A stretch of DNA of 64,000 nt from Triatoma infestans (taxonomy: Eukaryota; Arthropoda; Insecta; Hemiptera; Reduviidae): assembly GCA_011037195.1 (NCBI GenBank), contig JAAEAF010004991.1, positions 1-64,000 on the forward strand, given 5' to 3'. The position numbers and the translations under genes are program-made. Below the pieces are notes generated by a model. The model was given only the letters and a program-made list of their open reading frames with translations, had not been told where the DNA came from and ran no database searches. Within the stretch, counting starts at the first letter, position 1. Every line of letters starts with the position of its first letter. Below, in pieces: positions 63,665-64,000 of the stretch.

Positions 63665-64000
63665 TGATTGATAAATAACTACAAATGATGAAATCAGTTT
63701 AGTCTTGAACTAAATATTTTATTATAGCAAACTGCGCTTGTACGATATTTTGGCCAAGTTATTTCATAGACATAAACATTATATACCCAAAGCGATATCA
63801 ATCGACTAATATTATAAAAGGTACAGGTTAGGTACACGCTAACTCTTTAGCGTAAATTTTATATAATACTAGTGAAATATTGATAAAGTTGATATTTTCT
63901 TATCTGGGGCTAATTTTTTTATTTCATTATTTATGCTTTTATGGATATTTTTTTTTTGCTTATTTTGAAGAAAAGATAAAAGCAAAGCGGAATAAAAACA
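62956..64000. other. No recognisable gene; T-rich tracts
   Basis: AT-rich with T-runs near 63250, 63295 and 63630-63657 and an A-run at 63358-63367. No element or domain recognised. Confidence 0.4.

Overview
This window looks like a gene-poor, AT-rich stretch of an arthropod genome, most likely an insect. The evidence is indirect: the reverse transcriptase and RNase H fragments resemble the I, Jockey, CR1-like and endonuclease/RT retrotransposon groups common in insects, there are tRNA-derived SINEs and Tc1 and PIF/Harbinger-type DNA transposons, and no bacterial-style gene organisation is present. I found no convincing host gene, no functional tRNA or rRNA gene and no CRISPR array. Nearly every recognisable coding segment is a decayed piece of a mobile element. 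Family names used here (LINE-A to LINE-F, SINE-1, SINE-2, U, Rep-1, Rep-2) are my own labels from comparing copies inside the window.

Layout. 1-2.7 kb: LINE-A, LINE-D and LINE-E 3' ends and a ~1 kb Rep-1 copy. 3.8-7.2 kb: a composite insertion with a 16-bp target duplication, a SINE-2, a PIF/Harbinger element carrying a MADF-domain fragment, and a SINE-1. 9.1-11.1 kb: a large inverted repeat with ~315-bp arms that encloses a MITE and a LINE-E fragment. 12.4-16.1 kb: LINE-B, RT fragments and a LINE-A copy interrupted by other elements. 17-21.2 kb: Rep-2, a Tc1 transposase relic, Rep-1, RT and LINE-B-like debris. 22-28.9 kb: an inverted-repeat element, an endonuclease/RT LINE, two LINE-D copies, a second MADF-bearing relic and Rep-1. 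30.8-33.7 kb: a LINE with a ~51-nt poly(A) tail, then adjacent LINE-B and LINE-E copies. 36-45 kb: CR1/Jockey-type fragments, two LTR-like repeats and a LINE nested in a Jockey copy. 45-52.3 kb: SINE-1 copies and inverted-repeat elements, one of them split by a LINE-A insertion whose empty counterpart lies at 51.6 kb. 55.1-55.8 kb: a ~140-bp minisatellite. 56-62.9 kb: LINE-D, three U+SINE-2 composites and another endonuclease/RT LINE.

How the parts relate. The LINE fragments could be the source of enzymes for the SINEs: SINE-2 ends in a sequence shared with the 3' ends of LINE-B and LINE-E. The most unusual theme is a set of inverted-repeat elements whose arms carry a motif resembling the hammerhead ribozyme core (CUGANGA, a short stem-loop, then GAAAC), a feature known from Penelope-like retroelements. 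All sequence comparisons were done by eye, so element boundaries are approximate unless a target-site duplication is given.
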